Below the pieces are notes generated by a model, which made no database searches, was not told the DNA's origin, and saw only the letters and a list, made by a program, of their open reading frames with translations. Positions 1 to 9,259 of a DNA stretch of 64,000 nucleotides are shown in pieces (the stretch's first letter is position 1; each line of letters opens with the position of its first letter). The translations under genes were made by a program, and so were the position numbers. The DNA comes from Cognatishimia sp. WU-CL00825 (lineage in GTDB: Bacteria; Pseudomonadota; Alphaproteobacteria; Rhodobacterales; Rhodobacteraceae), in assembly GCF_040364665.1 (NCBI RefSeq), contig NZ_BAABWX010000005.1, positions 150,186 through 214,185 of the forward strand, in the 5' to 3' direction.

Positions 1-1
1 G

Positions 2-424
2 GATGACAGCAAACTGGACTTCTATCAGTTCCCAGCGATCACTGAAGGTGTTGCACTGGCGGAAGACGCGCCAACAGATACATTCCACATCCCATCAGGT
101 GCGAAGAACAAAGACGCGGCCAAAGCGTTCTTGAAGTTCGTTGTTTCTGCGGACAACCAGACACTGATCAACAACGGTGACAACCTGGGTCAGCTGCCTG
201 TGAACGCTAAATCCTCTGTAGATAACGACAAGTTCCTGCAGGAAGGTTTCACAATGTTGTCTTCCAACAGCCCTGGCGGTGTTGCACAGTTCTTTGACCG
301 TGACGCTCCTGCTGAAATGGCGAAAGTTGCCATGGAAGGTTTCCAAGAGTTCATGGTGAAGCCTGACAATCTGGACAAAATCCTGGATCGTCTGGATCGC
401 TCTGCAAAGCGTATCTATAAATAA
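2..424 (+). CDS. Sugar ABC transporter substrate-binding protein, C-terminal part
   Basis: This is the end of a periplasmic binding protein cut by the left window edge; about 140 residues are visible. The reading frame is open from the first base and ends at TAA 422-424. The segment with residues FHIPSGAKNKDAAKAFLKF is typical of the C-terminal lobe of family 1 (MalE-like) sugar-binding proteins, where helices carry the A-x-x-F-L-K-F pattern. Two MalF/MalG-type permeases follow, so it is the receptor of that importer. The alpha- and beta-galactosidases downstream suggest an oligo-galactoside ligand, which is inference. The start, the lipoprotein or signal peptide and the ATPase gene are not in view. 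Confidence 0.85.
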   Translation, partial: DDSKLDFYQFPAITEGVALAEDAPTDTFHIPSGAKNKDAAKAFLKFVVSADNQTLINNGDNLGQLPVNAKSSVDNDKFLQEGFTMLSSNSPGGVAQFFDRDAPAEMAKVAMEGFQEFMVKPDNLDKILDRLDRSAKRIYK

Positions 425-436
425 TCCATCTCTGAA

Positions 437-468
437 AGGTGCAGCACGCCCGTGCTGCGCCTTTTTCT
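437..468 (+). terminator. Stem-loop with T-tract after the binding-protein gene
   Basis: An 11-bp GC-rich stem (left arm 437-447, right arm 452-462) with a 4-base loop is followed by a T run. It lies 12 bases after the binding-protein stop and about 90 bases before the permease genes. In ABC operons such a hairpin commonly attenuates read-through and protects the upstream message, so that more receptor than permease is made. The structure is seen; the role is inferred. Confidence 0.75.
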
Positions 469-556
469 CTGAAAATTCGCAGAGATTGCAGGTCCCAAAA
501 CTTTCGACGACCTTGGCATTTCTGGCTGCGAATCCCTCACATATCGGAGATTGACT

Positions 557-1474
557 ATGTCTTCATCCACCGAAGCTGCGACGCAAACGTCGTGGTATAA
601 GCGGAATGAGATAGCGGTCACCCCTTGGCTCTTTCTTGTGCCAGGTGTCGCCTTCTTTCTGCTTTACGTTATCTATCCTATCTTTTCATCGATCAACGTC
701 TCTTTCTATGACTGGGACGGTCTGGGCGAAGCCTCTTGGGTCGGCCTTGGAAACTACGAAGAACTGTATTGGGACGATGCGTTTTATACATCGTTGCGCA
801 ACAACCTGATCTGGCTGGTCCTGTATCTATTGGCCATTCCGGCTGGTTTGTTTATCGCGTTATTCCTGAACCAGACAGTGACAGGCATCCGCCTTTATAA
901 ATCGCTGTTTTTCTTCCCCTTCGTGATTTCTCAGGTCGTGGTTGGTCTGGTGTTCACTTGGTTTTATGATCCAAGTTTTGGCCTGCTGAACCAGTTCCTT
1001 GGCGTGTTTGGCATTGATCCTGTCAACGTGCTGGGCGACGAAAGGTTTGTGACCTACGGCATTATCGCGGCCGGTCTGTGGCCACAAACGGCCTATTGCA
1101 TGATCCTGTATCTTACAGGTTTGAATGCGGTTGATCCTGAACAAATCGAGGCCGCGCGTCTTGATGGGGCAAAGGGCTGGCGCATGTTGTGGCACATCAT
1201 TGTTCCACAGTTGAAACCAGCGACATTTATTGCCTTTGTTGTGACCATCATTGGCGCGTTGCGGTCGTTTGACCTGATTTCGATCATGACAAATGGTGGC
1301 CCGTTTGGCGAAAGCCGCGTGTTGTCATTCTATATGTTTGAAGTTGCACTGTCCGAATATGGCTTCCGCATGGGCTATGGTGCGTCTATCGCCGTTGTTC
1401 TGTTCATGATCATGCTCTGCTTTATCGCGTACTTCCTGTACTCGATGTACCAAGACGACAAAGGGGGCCGCTGA
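557..1474 (+). CDS. Sugar ABC transporter permease, MalF type
   Basis: Inner-membrane subunit of a carbohydrate ABC importer, 305 residues. The first membrane segment lies at about residues 20-42 and five more follow. The cytoplasmic EAA loop is visible as EAARLDGAKGWRMLWHIIVP near residue 200, which docks on the ATPase. The ATG at 557 is preferred over an in-frame TTG at 551 because a GGAG ribosome site sits 8 bases upstream. It ends one base before the partner permease. Context (galactosidases and galactose catabolism) suggests a galactoside substrate. No ATPase gene is present in the window. Confidence 0.93.
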   Translation: MSSSTEAATQTSWYKRNEIAVTPWLFLVPGVAFFLLYVIYPIFSSINVSFYDWDGLGEASWVGLGNYEELYWDDAFYTSLRNNLIWLVLYLLAIPAGLFIALFLNQTVTGIRLYKSLFFFPFVISQVVVGLVFTWFYDPSFGLLNQFLGVFGIDPVNVLGDERFVTYGIIAAGLWPQTAYCMILYLTGLNAVDPEQIEAARLDGAKGWRMLWHIIVPQLKPATFIAFVVTIIGALRSFDLISIMTNGGPFGESRVLSFYMFEVALSEYGFRMGYGASIAVVLFMIMLCFIAYFLYSMYQDDKGGR

Positions 1475-1475
1475 T

Positions 1476-2324
1476 ATGTTTCCGACACCTATCGATAAAA
1501 CATCGCGCAGCTGGCAGCTGTCTTATCAGGCGCTTTTGCCTGTTGCTTTGATCTTTTGGCTTTTGCCGCTGTTGGCGGTTGCGGTCTTTTCGATCAAACC
1601 GGGCGCGGATTTCACCACGGGTAACTACTGGGGATTTCCAACGTCTTTTGAGTTTGCCACCAACTATGGCAAGGTGTTCTTTGCCTCGGATATGCCGCGG
1701 TATATGCTGAACTCTGTGATGATCACGGTGCCCACCATGATCGGTTGCGTGGTTCTGTCTTCGATGACGGGCTTTGCCTTGGGCGTTTATAAGTTCAAAT
1801 CGAACTTATGGATCTTTTTCATGTTTGTGGCGGGTAACTTTGTGCCGTTCCAAATTCTGATGGTTCCGGTCCGTGACCTGACATTGGATATGGGGCTGTA
1901 TAATACCATTCCTGGACTTGTATTGTTCCATATCGCGTTCCAAACTGGGTTCTGTACTCTGTTCATGCGGAACTTTATTCGTGCGTTGCCTTTCGATCTG
2001 ATCGAAGTTGCACGGGTTGAAGGCGTCGCAGAATGGCGGATCTTTTGGTATGTGGTCTTGCCGCTTATGAAGCCTGCTTTGGCAGCTATGGCGGTGCTGA
2101 TCTTTACCTTTATCTGGAACGATTTCTTCTGGGCGATTGTCCTTACGCAGGGGGCTGAAAGTCAGCCGGTCACCGCTGGTATCACGAGCTTTAACGCTCA
2201 GTATCGTGCGGCGTATCACCTGATGAGTGCAGGGTCCATTGTCGCCGCTTTGCCTCCGGTTGCTATGTTCTTCCTGATGCAAAAGCACTTTATCGCTGGC
2301 CTCACTTTAGGAGCCGTTAAATGA
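1476..2324 (+). CDS. Sugar ABC transporter permease, MalG type
   Basis: Second inner-membrane subunit of the same importer, 282 residues with six predicted membrane segments. The EAA loop reads IEVARVEGVAEWRIFWYVVL around residue 175. The C-terminus is of the usual MalG kind. It starts one base after the first permease stop and its own stop overlaps the alpha-galactosidase start (ATGA), so translation is coupled. The pair should form a heterodimeric channel for the sugar delivered by the upstream receptor. Confidence 0.93.
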   Translation: MFPTPIDKTSRSWQLSYQALLPVALIFWLLPLLAVAVFSIKPGADFTTGNYWGFPTSFEFATNYGKVFFASDMPRYMLNSVMITVPTMIGCVVLSSMTGFALGVYKFKSNLWIFFMFVAGNFVPFQILMVPVRDLTLDMGLYNTIPGLVLFHIAFQTGFCTLFMRNFIRALPFDLIEVARVEGVAEWRIFWYVVLPLMKPALAAMAVLIFTFIWNDFFWAIVLTQGAESQPVTAGITSFNAQYRAAYHLMSAGSIVAALPPVAMFFLMQKHFIAGLTLGAVK

Positions 2325-4405
2325 TCCAATGTTGGCGTCTTGATGACTCGCGTCAAACGCTCGTACTTGGGTCCCAAAATGACCACCTCGCTGAGGTGGT
2401 CTATTGGGGCCCAAGGCTTTCTGATACCGAAAACTTGACCACCCTTTATCAAGCACAGCTGATTGATGTGACGGGTGGCATGCTGGACCAAAACCCAGAA
2501 CTTTCTATATGCCCCGAGGCGACGCGTACGTTTCCTGGGCAGCCGGGGATGTCTCTCCGTGGCGCAGGCGGCAAGCCGCTGTTGCCAAAATTCTGTTTTG
2601 AAAAAGCTGAACAAAAACCCGGCAAATTGACGCTGACGTTCAGTGATAAATCTGAGAAATTGACCTATACGGCCCGTTTTGCCATTGATGAACGCACCCA
2701 TGTCATCGAAGCGCAGGCGTTTGTCGACAGCGACGCGCCGGTGCATTTGCATTGGCTGTCCGCGCCGGTGTTCCCGGCAACGCAATTCTCGGATGAGATG
2801 ATTGATTTTGCCGGTCGGTGGTGTGGCGAGTTCCAGATGAACCGCACACCTTGGTCGGCTGGCATGCGCTATCGGGAAAACCGCACGGGGCGCACGGGCC
2901 ACGAGCATTTCCCCGGTCTGATCGTGCCCTGTCGTGGGGCAACCAATACCTCTGGCCATGCCTATGCTTTCCATTACGGATGGTCCGGTGGGCACCGAAT
3001 GGCGGCCGAAGAGCTGCCGGATGGGCGTCGCCAGATTCAGTTTGGCCATGCCACGCGAGTTGAAATGGAGGCCGGACGGCATTTCGAAACAGCCAAGCTT
3101 TATGCGATGTTTTCGGATGATGGCATCAATGGCTGCGCGATCGCGTTTCAACGGCATTTGCGCGACAATGTGGTGACATGGCCGGATGCGGATCGTCCGC
3201 GGCCGGTGCATTACAATTGCTGGGAAGCGGTCTATTTCAACCACAACCTGCCAGAGTTGAAAGACATTGCAAATCGCGCTGCTGATTTGGGTGCGGAACG
3301 TTTTGTGCTGGATGACGGTTGGTTTGGTGAGCGTGATGACGACACACAGGCGCTGTCAGATTGGGAAGTTGATCCGCGCAAATACCCAGATGGGTTAAAG
3401 CCGTTGATCGATCATATTCACAGTTTGGATATGACCTTTGGCATCTGGTTTGAGCCAGAGATGATTAACGAGAATTCCAACATTCACCGCGCGCATCCTG
3501 ATTGGGCGCTGGGCGGCGAAGATCAGATTTTGGGGCGTCAGCAAAAAGCGTTGAACATGGCGCTGCCCGAGGTGCGGGACTTTTTGTTTGACCGTATCAG
3601 TGCGATTTTGCGCGACCACGATATCGAATATATCAAATGGGATCATAACCGGGTTCTGCCGTCGCCGGATGCGGCGCAGACGCGGGGCTCTTATGCGCTG
3701 ATAGATCGTTTGCGTGAAGCGTTCCCGCATGTGGAAATAGAAAGCTGCGCCTCTGGTGGGGGACGGATCGACTTTGGTATTCTCAGCCGGACGCAACGTG
3801 TTTGGTTGTCAGATTCAAACGACGCGCTGGAACGGTTGCGGATGCAGCATAATGCAGCGATCTTTTTACCGATGGCCGTCACCGGCAGCCATGTTGGCCC
3901 ACGGGAATGCCACACCTCTGGACGGGTCTTTGACATTCGCTATCGCGCTTGGGTGGCTGCCCAGCGTCATATGGGGTTTGAAATGGACCCGCGCGAGCTG
4001 ACCGAGGAAGAGGTGACTGTTCTAAAAGAGGTCACGCAGTGGTGGAAAGACAACCGTCATTGGACCATCGGCGCAGATATTTTGCGGTTGGACAGTGCTG
4101 ATCCTGCGGTGATTGCAGAACAGCAATTGGCTGATGGCGGCGGACGTTTTGTGGTGTTTGCGGGCAAGGCCGACACCTCGGCCCAAATTGCACCACGTCC
4201 TCTGTGTCTGACCCGTTTGACCGCTGATGCGACCTATCGGATTGAGTTGATCAACCGCGCAGACGCGCCAGAACTTTCGCGCGGCAACCCCTTGCTGAAA
4301 ACAGAAACGCTGGAAGTGAGCGGCGCTTACTTAATGAACCACGGCCTAACCCTGCCTTGGAACTTTCCGGGGACGATGTGGGTGATTGAAGGAACCAAGG
4401 TATGA
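2321..4405 (+). CDS. Alpha-galactosidase, GH36 family
   Basis: Hydrolyses terminal alpha-galactosyl residues, as in melibiose or raffinose-type sugars. It has 694 residues, normal for bacterial GH36, with an N-terminal beta-sandwich, a TIM barrel from about residue 290 and a C-terminal domain. The barrel signature RFVLDDGWFGERDDD lies near 328-340. The nucleophile is the Asp in IKWDHNR (about D441), and the SDSND motif at about 497-501 carries the likely acid/base Asp. No signal peptide is visible, so it is probably cytoplasmic and acts on imported sugar. It overlaps the preceding and following genes by 4 bases each. Confidence 0.92.
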   Translation: MIQCWRLDDSRQTLVLGSQNDHLAEVVYWGPRLSDTENLTTLYQAQLIDVTGGMLDQNPELSICPEATRTFPGQPGMSLRGAGGKPLLPKFCFEKAEQKPGKLTLTFSDKSEKLTYTARFAIDERTHVIEAQAFVDSDAPVHLHWLSAPVFPATQFSDEMIDFAGRWCGEFQMNRTPWSAGMRYRENRTGRTGHEHFPGLIVPCRGATNTSGHAYAFHYGWSGGHRMAAEELPDGRRQIQFGHATRVEMEAGRHFETAKLYAMFSDDGINGCAIAFQRHLRDNVVTWPDADRPRPVHYNCWEAVYFNHNLPELKDIANRAADLGAERFVLDDGWFGERDDDTQALSDWEVDPRKYPDGLKPLIDHIHSLDMTFGIWFEPEMINENSNIHRAHPDWALGGEDQILGRQQKALNMALPEVRDFLFDRISAILRDHDIEYIKWDHNRVLPSPDAAQTRGSYALIDRLREAFPHVEIESCASGGGRIDFGILSRTQRVWLSDSNDALERLRMQHNAAIFLPMAVTGSHVGPRECHTSGRVFDIRYRAWVAAQRHMGFEMDPRELTEEEVTVLKEVTQWWKDNRHWTIGADILRLDSADPAVIAEQQLADGGGRFVVFAGKADTSAQIAPRPLCLTRLTADATYRIELINRADAPELSRGNPLLKTETLEVSGAYLMNHGLTLPWNFPGTMWVIEGTKV

Positions 4406-6111
4406 CCAAGAAAAGACGCAACCGTGATTGGTACGGGATGCTGGACAAAGATGGATTTATTCGCCGTAGCTGGATGAAAAATCAGGGTTTTCCAGATCAT
4501 GTTTTTGATGGTCGTCCGGTGATCGGGATCTGTAACACCTGGTCGGAACTCACACCGTGCAATTCTGGTCTGCGCGAGCTGGCCGAAGGCGTGAAACGCG
4601 GCGTCTGGGAGGCCGGTGGCTTTCCAGTGGAGTTTCCGGTGATGTCGTTGGGCGAAACCCAGATGAAGCCAACAGCGATGTTGTTTCGCAATTTGTTGGC
4701 GATGGATGTCGAGGAATCCTGCCGGGCCTATGGCATGGATGGTGTTGTGCTGTTGGGTGGCTGTGACAAGACAACTCCGGGTCAGCTGATGGGGGCCGCC
4801 TCGGTCGATTTGCCGGCAATTGTTGTGTCTTCTGGACCAATGTTGAACGGCAAATGGAAGGGCAAAGATCTTGGCTCTGGCACCGATGTGCGCAAGTTCG
4901 CGATGGACGTTAAAGCCGGCGACATGACGTTGAAAGACTTTATGGCCACGGAGTCGGGCATGAGCCGTTCCAAAGGCGTGTGCATGACCATGGGCACGGC
5001 GTCCACGATGTCTTCGATTTCCGAAGCGATGGGTCTGTCCTTGCCAATGAACGGCTCGTTGCCTGCGGTTGATGCGCGACGTATGGCGCTGGCGCATATG
5101 ACTGGCAAGCGCATCGTTGAGATGGTTGAGGAAGATCTGAAAATCTCTGACGTGTTGACCAAGGAAAGCTTTGAAAACGCTATTCTGGCAAATGCGGCCC
5201 TGGGTGGATCGACAAATGCTGTGGTGCATCTGCTGGCGCTCGCAGGGCGTGTTGGCATTGACCTGACGATGGAAGATTTTGAAATCGGAGGTGAAATTCC
5301 TCTGCTGGTCAACTGCATGCCGTCGGGCAAATACCTGATGGAAGACTTTTGTTATGCGGGCGGGGTGCCTGTGGTTCTCAAAGAGATCCAGCACAAGCTG
5401 CGCAAGGCCAACACCGTGATGGGCAAAGATATCTCGCATTATTACGAAGAGGCCGAGTGCTATAATCGCGATGTGATTCACGCCTATGATGCGCCGCGTA
5501 AACCCGCAGCAGGATTGCGGGTATTACGGGGGAATGTCGCGCCAAATGGTGCCATTGTGAAGCCGTCCGCCGCCAGCGATCATTTGCTAGAGCATGAGGG
5601 CGAAGCCTATGTGTTTGAAAGCATCGAAGAATTGAAAGCCAATATCGACCGCGATGATTTACCCGTGACCAAAGACAGCATTCTGGTGCTGAAGCACTGC
5701 GGTCCCAAGGGCTATCCGGGCATGCCAGAGGTGGGCGATATGCCCGTACCAGGCAAGCTGGTGAAACAGGGTATTCGCGATATCGTGCGGATTTCTGATG
5801 CGCGCATGTCGGGCACGGCTTTTGGCACGGTGATCTTGCATGTGGCCCCAGAGGCGACAGCGGGTGGGCCGATTGCGCTGGTGAAAACCGGGGATCGTAT
5901 CAAGGTGTCTGCGTCGACCGGTGTTTTGGAACTGCTGGTCTCTGCAGAGGAACTGGACGCGCGTCGCGCCGTTTGGGTGGCTCCAGAGCCGTATTATACC
6001 CGCGGGTATGCGAAAATGTATGTTGATCACGTCTTGCAAGCCGATAAGGGCGCTGATCTGGATTTCTTGGTCGGGAAAGATACCCGCCCAGTTACACGGG
6101 AGAGCCACTGA
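4402..6111 (+). CDS. IlvD/Edd-family sugar-acid dehydratase, probable galactonate dehydratase
   Basis: An iron-sulfur dehydratase of 569 residues that removes water from a sugar acid to give a 2-keto-3-deoxy acid. Cluster-ligand cysteines typical of the family are seen at about C53 (TPCN), C121 (GGCDKTTPG) and C194 (KGVCMTMG). The sequence fits the pentonate/hexonate dehydratase branch better than the isoleucine-valine enzyme, because its neighbours are all galactose-pathway genes. The inferred reaction is D-galactonate to 2-keto-3-deoxygalactonate, replacing the enolase-type DgoD used by enteric bacteria. It overlaps the alpha-galactosidase stop (ATGA). Arabinonate or fuconate could be alternative substrates. 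Confidence 0.85.
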   Translation: MTKKRRNRDWYGMLDKDGFIRRSWMKNQGFPDHVFDGRPVIGICNTWSELTPCNSGLRELAEGVKRGVWEAGGFPVEFPVMSLGETQMKPTAMLFRNLLAMDVEESCRAYGMDGVVLLGGCDKTTPGQLMGAASVDLPAIVVSSGPMLNGKWKGKDLGSGTDVRKFAMDVKAGDMTLKDFMATESGMSRSKGVCMTMGTASTMSSISEAMGLSLPMNGSLPAVDARRMALAHMTGKRIVEMVEEDLKISDVLTKESFENAILANAALGGSTNAVVHLLALAGRVGIDLTMEDFEIGGEIPLLVNCMPSGKYLMEDFCYAGGVPVVLKEIQHKLRKANTVMGKDISHYYEEAECYNRDVIHAYDAPRKPAAGLRVLRGNVAPNGAIVKPSAASDHLLEHEGEAYVFESIEELKANIDRDDLPVTKDSILVLKHCGPKGYPGMPEVGDMPVPGKLVKQGIRDIVRISDARMSGTAFGTVILHVAPEATAGGPIALVKTGDRIKVSASTGVLELLVSAEELDARRAVWVAPEPYYTRGYAKMYVDHVLQADKGADLDFLVGKDTRPVTRESH

Positions 6112-6881
6112 TGTCAGTGAATGCCACCTTTCATGATCTGAAAGACAAATCTGTTTTTATCACTGGAGGCGGCGCTGGGATCGGTGCCTTCCTGACCGAG
6201 GGATTTTTGCAGCAAGGCGCGAAAGTGGCCTTTGTGCAGCGGTCGGATTCCACAGAATTCTGTGATGAGATGGAGCAAAAGCACGGTGTGCGGCCCTTGT
6301 TTATCAAGTGTGACATCACCGATATTGCGGCGCTTAAAGCGGCGATGCAGCAAGCCACAGCGGCGCACGGGCCGATCACCGCGCTGGTGAACAATGCCGC
6401 CAATGACAAGCGCCACGAAACGCTAGAGGTCGAAGAAGAGTTTTGGGACTGGATGCAGGACATCAACCTGAAAGCCTATTTCTTTGCGTGCCAAGAGGCG
6501 ATCAAGGGCATGAAGGACGCCGGAGGTGGGTCGATCATCAACTTTACCTCGATTTCCTATATGATGGGCAATGCGGGATATCCGGCCTACACCACTGCCA
6601 ATTCTGGCATCAATGGCATGACTCGCAGTTTGGCGCGCGAATTTGGCCCGGACCGGATTCGGGTGAATGCGCTGGCCCCTGGCTGGGTTTTGACCGATAA
6701 GCAAAAAGAAATGTGGGTCACACCCGAAGCCTTGGACGAGCATCTTGGCCGTCAGTGCCTGAAAGACACATTGGGTCCGGAAGACATTGTTGGCACAACG
6801 CTGTTCATGGCATCAGATGCCAGCAAAATGATGACAGGCCAGGCCATGGTCGTAGACGGAGGCGTTGTAGTCACAGGATGA
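6111..6881 (+). CDS. Short-chain dehydrogenase, probable galactose 1-dehydrogenase, with altered catalytic site
   Basis: A 256-residue Rossmann-fold SDR. The cofactor motif TGGGAGIG is at residues 18-25, NNAA at 94-97 and the structural Asn at about 119. Serines lie at 147 and 149 and Tyr at 160, but the Lys normally four residues after the Tyr is Asn164 (codon AAT at 6600-6602). The motif is therefore YxxxN instead of YxxxK. By position it should oxidise galactose to galactonolactone for the downstream lactonase. That assignment is from context only, and the missing Lys makes activity uncertain. Its start overlaps the dehydratase stop (TGATG), and its end overlaps dgoK. Confidence 0.85.
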   Translation: MSVNATFHDLKDKSVFITGGGAGIGAFLTEGFLQQGAKVAFVQRSDSTEFCDEMEQKHGVRPLFIKCDITDIAALKAAMQQATAAHGPITALVNNAANDKRHETLEVEEEFWDWMQDINLKAYFFACQEAIKGMKDAGGGSIINFTSISYMMGNAGYPAYTTANSGINGMTRSLAREFGPDRIRVNALAPGWVLTDKQKEMWVTPEALDEHLGRQCLKDTLGPEDIVGTTLFMASDASKMMTGQAMVVDGGVVVTG

Positions 6882-7801
6882 ATGACACAACACGGCAAAA
6901 ACTGGCCCTTGTGGCAGTGGATTGGGGCACCAGCAATCTGCGTTTGACCCTGCTGGATAATTCCGGCGAGGCCATCGGAGAGCGGTCTTCGGATCGTGGC
7001 ATGGGCTCTTTGGAACCGTCGGAATTTGAAGATGCGTTGCTTGAGCTGATCGACGAGGATTTGCCGCAGGACAAGGTGACCCCGGTGATCTGCTGCGGCA
7101 TGGTAGGGTCGCGACAGGGTTGGCAAGAAGCGTCGTATTTGACCGTGCCTTGCGCCCCGCCGGATGGGACCCGCGCCACAAGGGTTGCCGTGAATGATCC
7201 GCGCCTGTCGCTTTGGATTTTGCCGGGCGTCAAACAAGCGCGCCCTGCGGATGTGATGCGCGGCGAAGAAACCCAAATCGCCGGCTATCTGGCACAAAAT
7301 CCCGAGTTTGACGGCGTGTTGTGCCTGCCGGGCACCCACACCAAATGGGCGCGCATCAGTGCGGGCGAAATTGTCAGTTTTCAAACCTTTATGACGGGCG
7401 AATTGTTTGCGCTTTTGTCCAAGAATTCTGTGCTGCGCCATACGGTGAATGGCGCAAATTGGGATGCGCAGGCCTTTGAAGAGGCCTTGTCAGACGCCAT
7501 GTCGCGCCCGCAAGGCATCGCCAGCAAATTGTTTGGGCTGCGGGCCGAAAATTTGGTGGGTGATATGAGCCCAACACAGGGCAAAGCGCGGCTGTCAGGC
7601 TATTTGATTGGTCTGGAACTGGCCGGTGCGCGGCCCTATTGGCTGGGCATGGAGATCGCGATGATCGGCGCGCCTGCGCTGTCGAAACTATATCAAGACG
7701 GACTGGCGGTGCAGGGTGTTTCTGCGTCGGTGCATTCCGTGAAAGACATGACATTGAGCGGCCTGAAAGCCGCCTATTCCGTAGTAAAGGATTCGAACTG
7801 A
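6878..7801 (+). CDS. dgoK: 2-dehydro-3-deoxygalactonokinase
   Basis: Phosphorylates 2-keto-3-deoxygalactonate at C6 with ATP. The 307-residue product matches the DgoK family in length. The N-terminal phosphate-binding strand VAVDWGTSNLRL is clear, and the stretch LCLPGTHTKWARI near residue 148 is the second family signature. The ATG at 6878 overlaps the SDR stop (ATGA). An upstream extension in the same frame lacks any DgoK resemblance and lies inside the SDR gene, so it is rejected. The stop overlaps the aldolase start, so kinase and aldolase are translationally coupled. Confidence 0.93.
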   Translation: MNDTTRQKLALVAVDWGTSNLRLTLLDNSGEAIGERSSDRGMGSLEPSEFEDALLELIDEDLPQDKVTPVICCGMVGSRQGWQEASYLTVPCAPPDGTRATRVAVNDPRLSLWILPGVKQARPADVMRGEETQIAGYLAQNPEFDGVLCLPGTHTKWARISAGEIVSFQTFMTGELFALLSKNSVLRHTVNGANWDAQAFEEALSDAMSRPQGIASKLFGLRAENLVGDMSPTQGKARLSGYLIGLELAGARPYWLGMEIAMIGAPALSKLYQDGLAVQGVSASVHSVKDMTLSGLKAAYSVVKDSN

Positions 7802-8406
7802 TGGGCCGTGAAATAATTGCCATTCTGCGTGGCGTGAAACCGGACGAAGTTGTCGAAATTTGTGAGGGTATTCTTGAGGCGGGCATAGACCGCATCGAAG
7901 TGCCGCTGAACTCTCCACAGCCGTTTGACAGCATCGCCAAGATTGTCGACGCCTATGGCAAAGATGCATTGATCGGGGCGGGCACGGTCCTGACCCCTGA
8001 AAATGTACAAAAGGTCAAAGACGCGGGCGGCGATTTGATCGTTTCCCCAGATTGCTGCGTGCCGGTGATTGAAAAGACCAAAGAACTGGGCATGCAGTCT
8101 TGGCCAGGTGTGATCACACCAACCGAATGTTTTGCGGCGCTGCGTGCGGGTGCGGATGGGCTGAAGATTTTCCCAGGCGATTTGCTGGGCGTGAACGGTG
8201 TGAAAGCCGTGCGGGCTGTGTTGCCGCCAGAAACTGCGGTTTACGCGGTTGGCGGGGCTGGTCCTGACAATTTTGCCGATTGGGTGGCTGCGGGCATCAC
8301 GGGGTTTGGCATTGGCTCTGGCATCTATAAGGTCGGCATGAGCGCCGCAGAGGTGCGCATGAAAGCAGACGCTATTGTGGCGGCTTATGATCGGGTGATG
8401 AGCTAA
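7801..8406 (+). CDS. dgoA: 2-dehydro-3-deoxy-6-phosphogalactonate aldolase
   Basis: Class I aldolase of the KDPG/KDPGal family, 201 residues, splitting KDPGal into pyruvate and glyceraldehyde-3-phosphate. The Schiff-base Lys is K122 in GLKIFPGD, and the catalytic Glu is in RIEVPLNSP (about E33), a pattern characteristic of DgoA. It starts at the ATG overlapping the dgoK stop (TGATG) and stops overlapping the next start (TAATG). It completes the De Ley-Doudoroff route encoded here. Confidence 0.94.
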   Translation: MGREIIAILRGVKPDEVVEICEGILEAGIDRIEVPLNSPQPFDSIAKIVDAYGKDALIGAGTVLTPENVQKVKDAGGDLIVSPDCCVPVIEKTKELGMQSWPGVITPTECFAALRAGADGLKIFPGDLLGVNGVKAVRAVLPPETAVYAVGGAGPDNFADWVAAGITGFGIGSGIYKVGMSAAEVRMKADAIVAAYDRVMS

Positions 8407-9251
8407 TGACTTCGGCGGTTTTTGATGAACGTGTTTGTGAATTGGGCGAGGGGCCGTTGTGGCACCCAACGCGCCAGCAGTTGTTTTGGTTTGACATCTT
8501 GGGCCGCCGATTGCTGACCCGCAAGGGCGATGAGGCCCAGGAATGGGTATTTGACGAATATGTATCAGCCGCGGGTTGGGTTGATGACAATACGCTGATG
8601 ATGGCCTCTGAATCGGGCCTATATCGCCTGAATTTGATCAATGGTGCGCGTAAAAAGCTGGCTGACATTGAGGCAGATAACCCGGTGACGCGGTCAAATG
8701 ATGGCCGTGCCGATCCGCAGGGTGGATTTTGGATTGGCACCATGGGCATAGATGGTGAGCCACAGGCGGGTGCGATCTATCGCTATTATAAGGGTGAAGT
8801 GCGCAAGCTGTTTGGCGATATCACCGTGTCCAATTCGATCTGTTTTGCCCCCTCGGGGGATCTGGCTTATTTCTGCGACACACGCGCCAATAAAATAATG
8901 AAAGTGGCGTTGGATTCGCTTGGCTGGCCCGTTGGTACGCCAGACGTCTTTATTGACGTGAGCGCTGAGGGCCTGAACGCGGACGGCTCTGTTGTGGATG
9001 CCGAGGGCAACCTGTGGAACGCGCAATGGGGTGTCAACCGCGTGGCGTGTTATGCGCCAGATGGTACGTTTTTGCGCGCTGTATCCTTTGCAGGAGAGCA
9101 GACCAGCTGCCCGGCATTTGGCGGGGCTGACCTGAGGTCACTCTTTGTAACAACTGCCGCTGTTGGGTTAGATGGCCCGAACGAAGGCAAAACCTATGTC
9201 TGCGAAATGTCCGATGTCAAAGGGCAGGCAGAGCATCAGGTCATCCTGTGA
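8406..9251 (+). CDS. SMP-30/gluconolactonase-family lactonase, probable galactonolactonase
   Basis: A six-bladed beta-propeller of 281 residues. Expected divalent-metal ligands are visible: Glu15 (ELGEGPLWHP), an Asn in RSNDGRADPQGGFW (about 98), Asn143 in TVSNSICF and an Asp near 194 in NADGSVVD. The family opens sugar-acid lactones; here the inferred substrate is galactonolactone from the upstream dehydrogenase, giving galactonate for the IlvD/Edd dehydratase. No signal peptide is present. It sits between dgoA (1-base overlap) and the beta-galactosidase (8-base gap). Confidence 0.88.
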   Translation: MTSAVFDERVCELGEGPLWHPTRQQLFWFDILGRRLLTRKGDEAQEWVFDEYVSAAGWVDDNTLMMASESGLYRLNLINGARKKLADIEADNPVTRSNDGRADPQGGFWIGTMGIDGEPQAGAIYRYYKGEVRKLFGDITVSNSICFAPSGDLAYFCDTRANKIMKVALDSLGWPVGTPDVFIDVSAEGLNADGSVVDAEGNLWNAQWGVNRVACYAPDGTFLRAVSFAGEQTSCPAFGGADLRSLFVTTAAVGLDGPNEGKTYVCEMSDVKGQAEHQVIL

Positions 9252-9259
9252 GTTAAGAC

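Noticed and set aside
2216..3244. Long open frame antisense to the alpha-galactosidase (342 codons)
   Set aside because: The plus-strand frame carries all GH36 motifs; the antisense product resembles nothing and is a by-product of codon bias.
4327..5481. Long open frame antisense to the IlvD/Edd dehydratase (384 codons)
   Set aside because: It is His/Arg/Gln-rich with no domain, ribosome site or context, opposite a clear enzyme gene.
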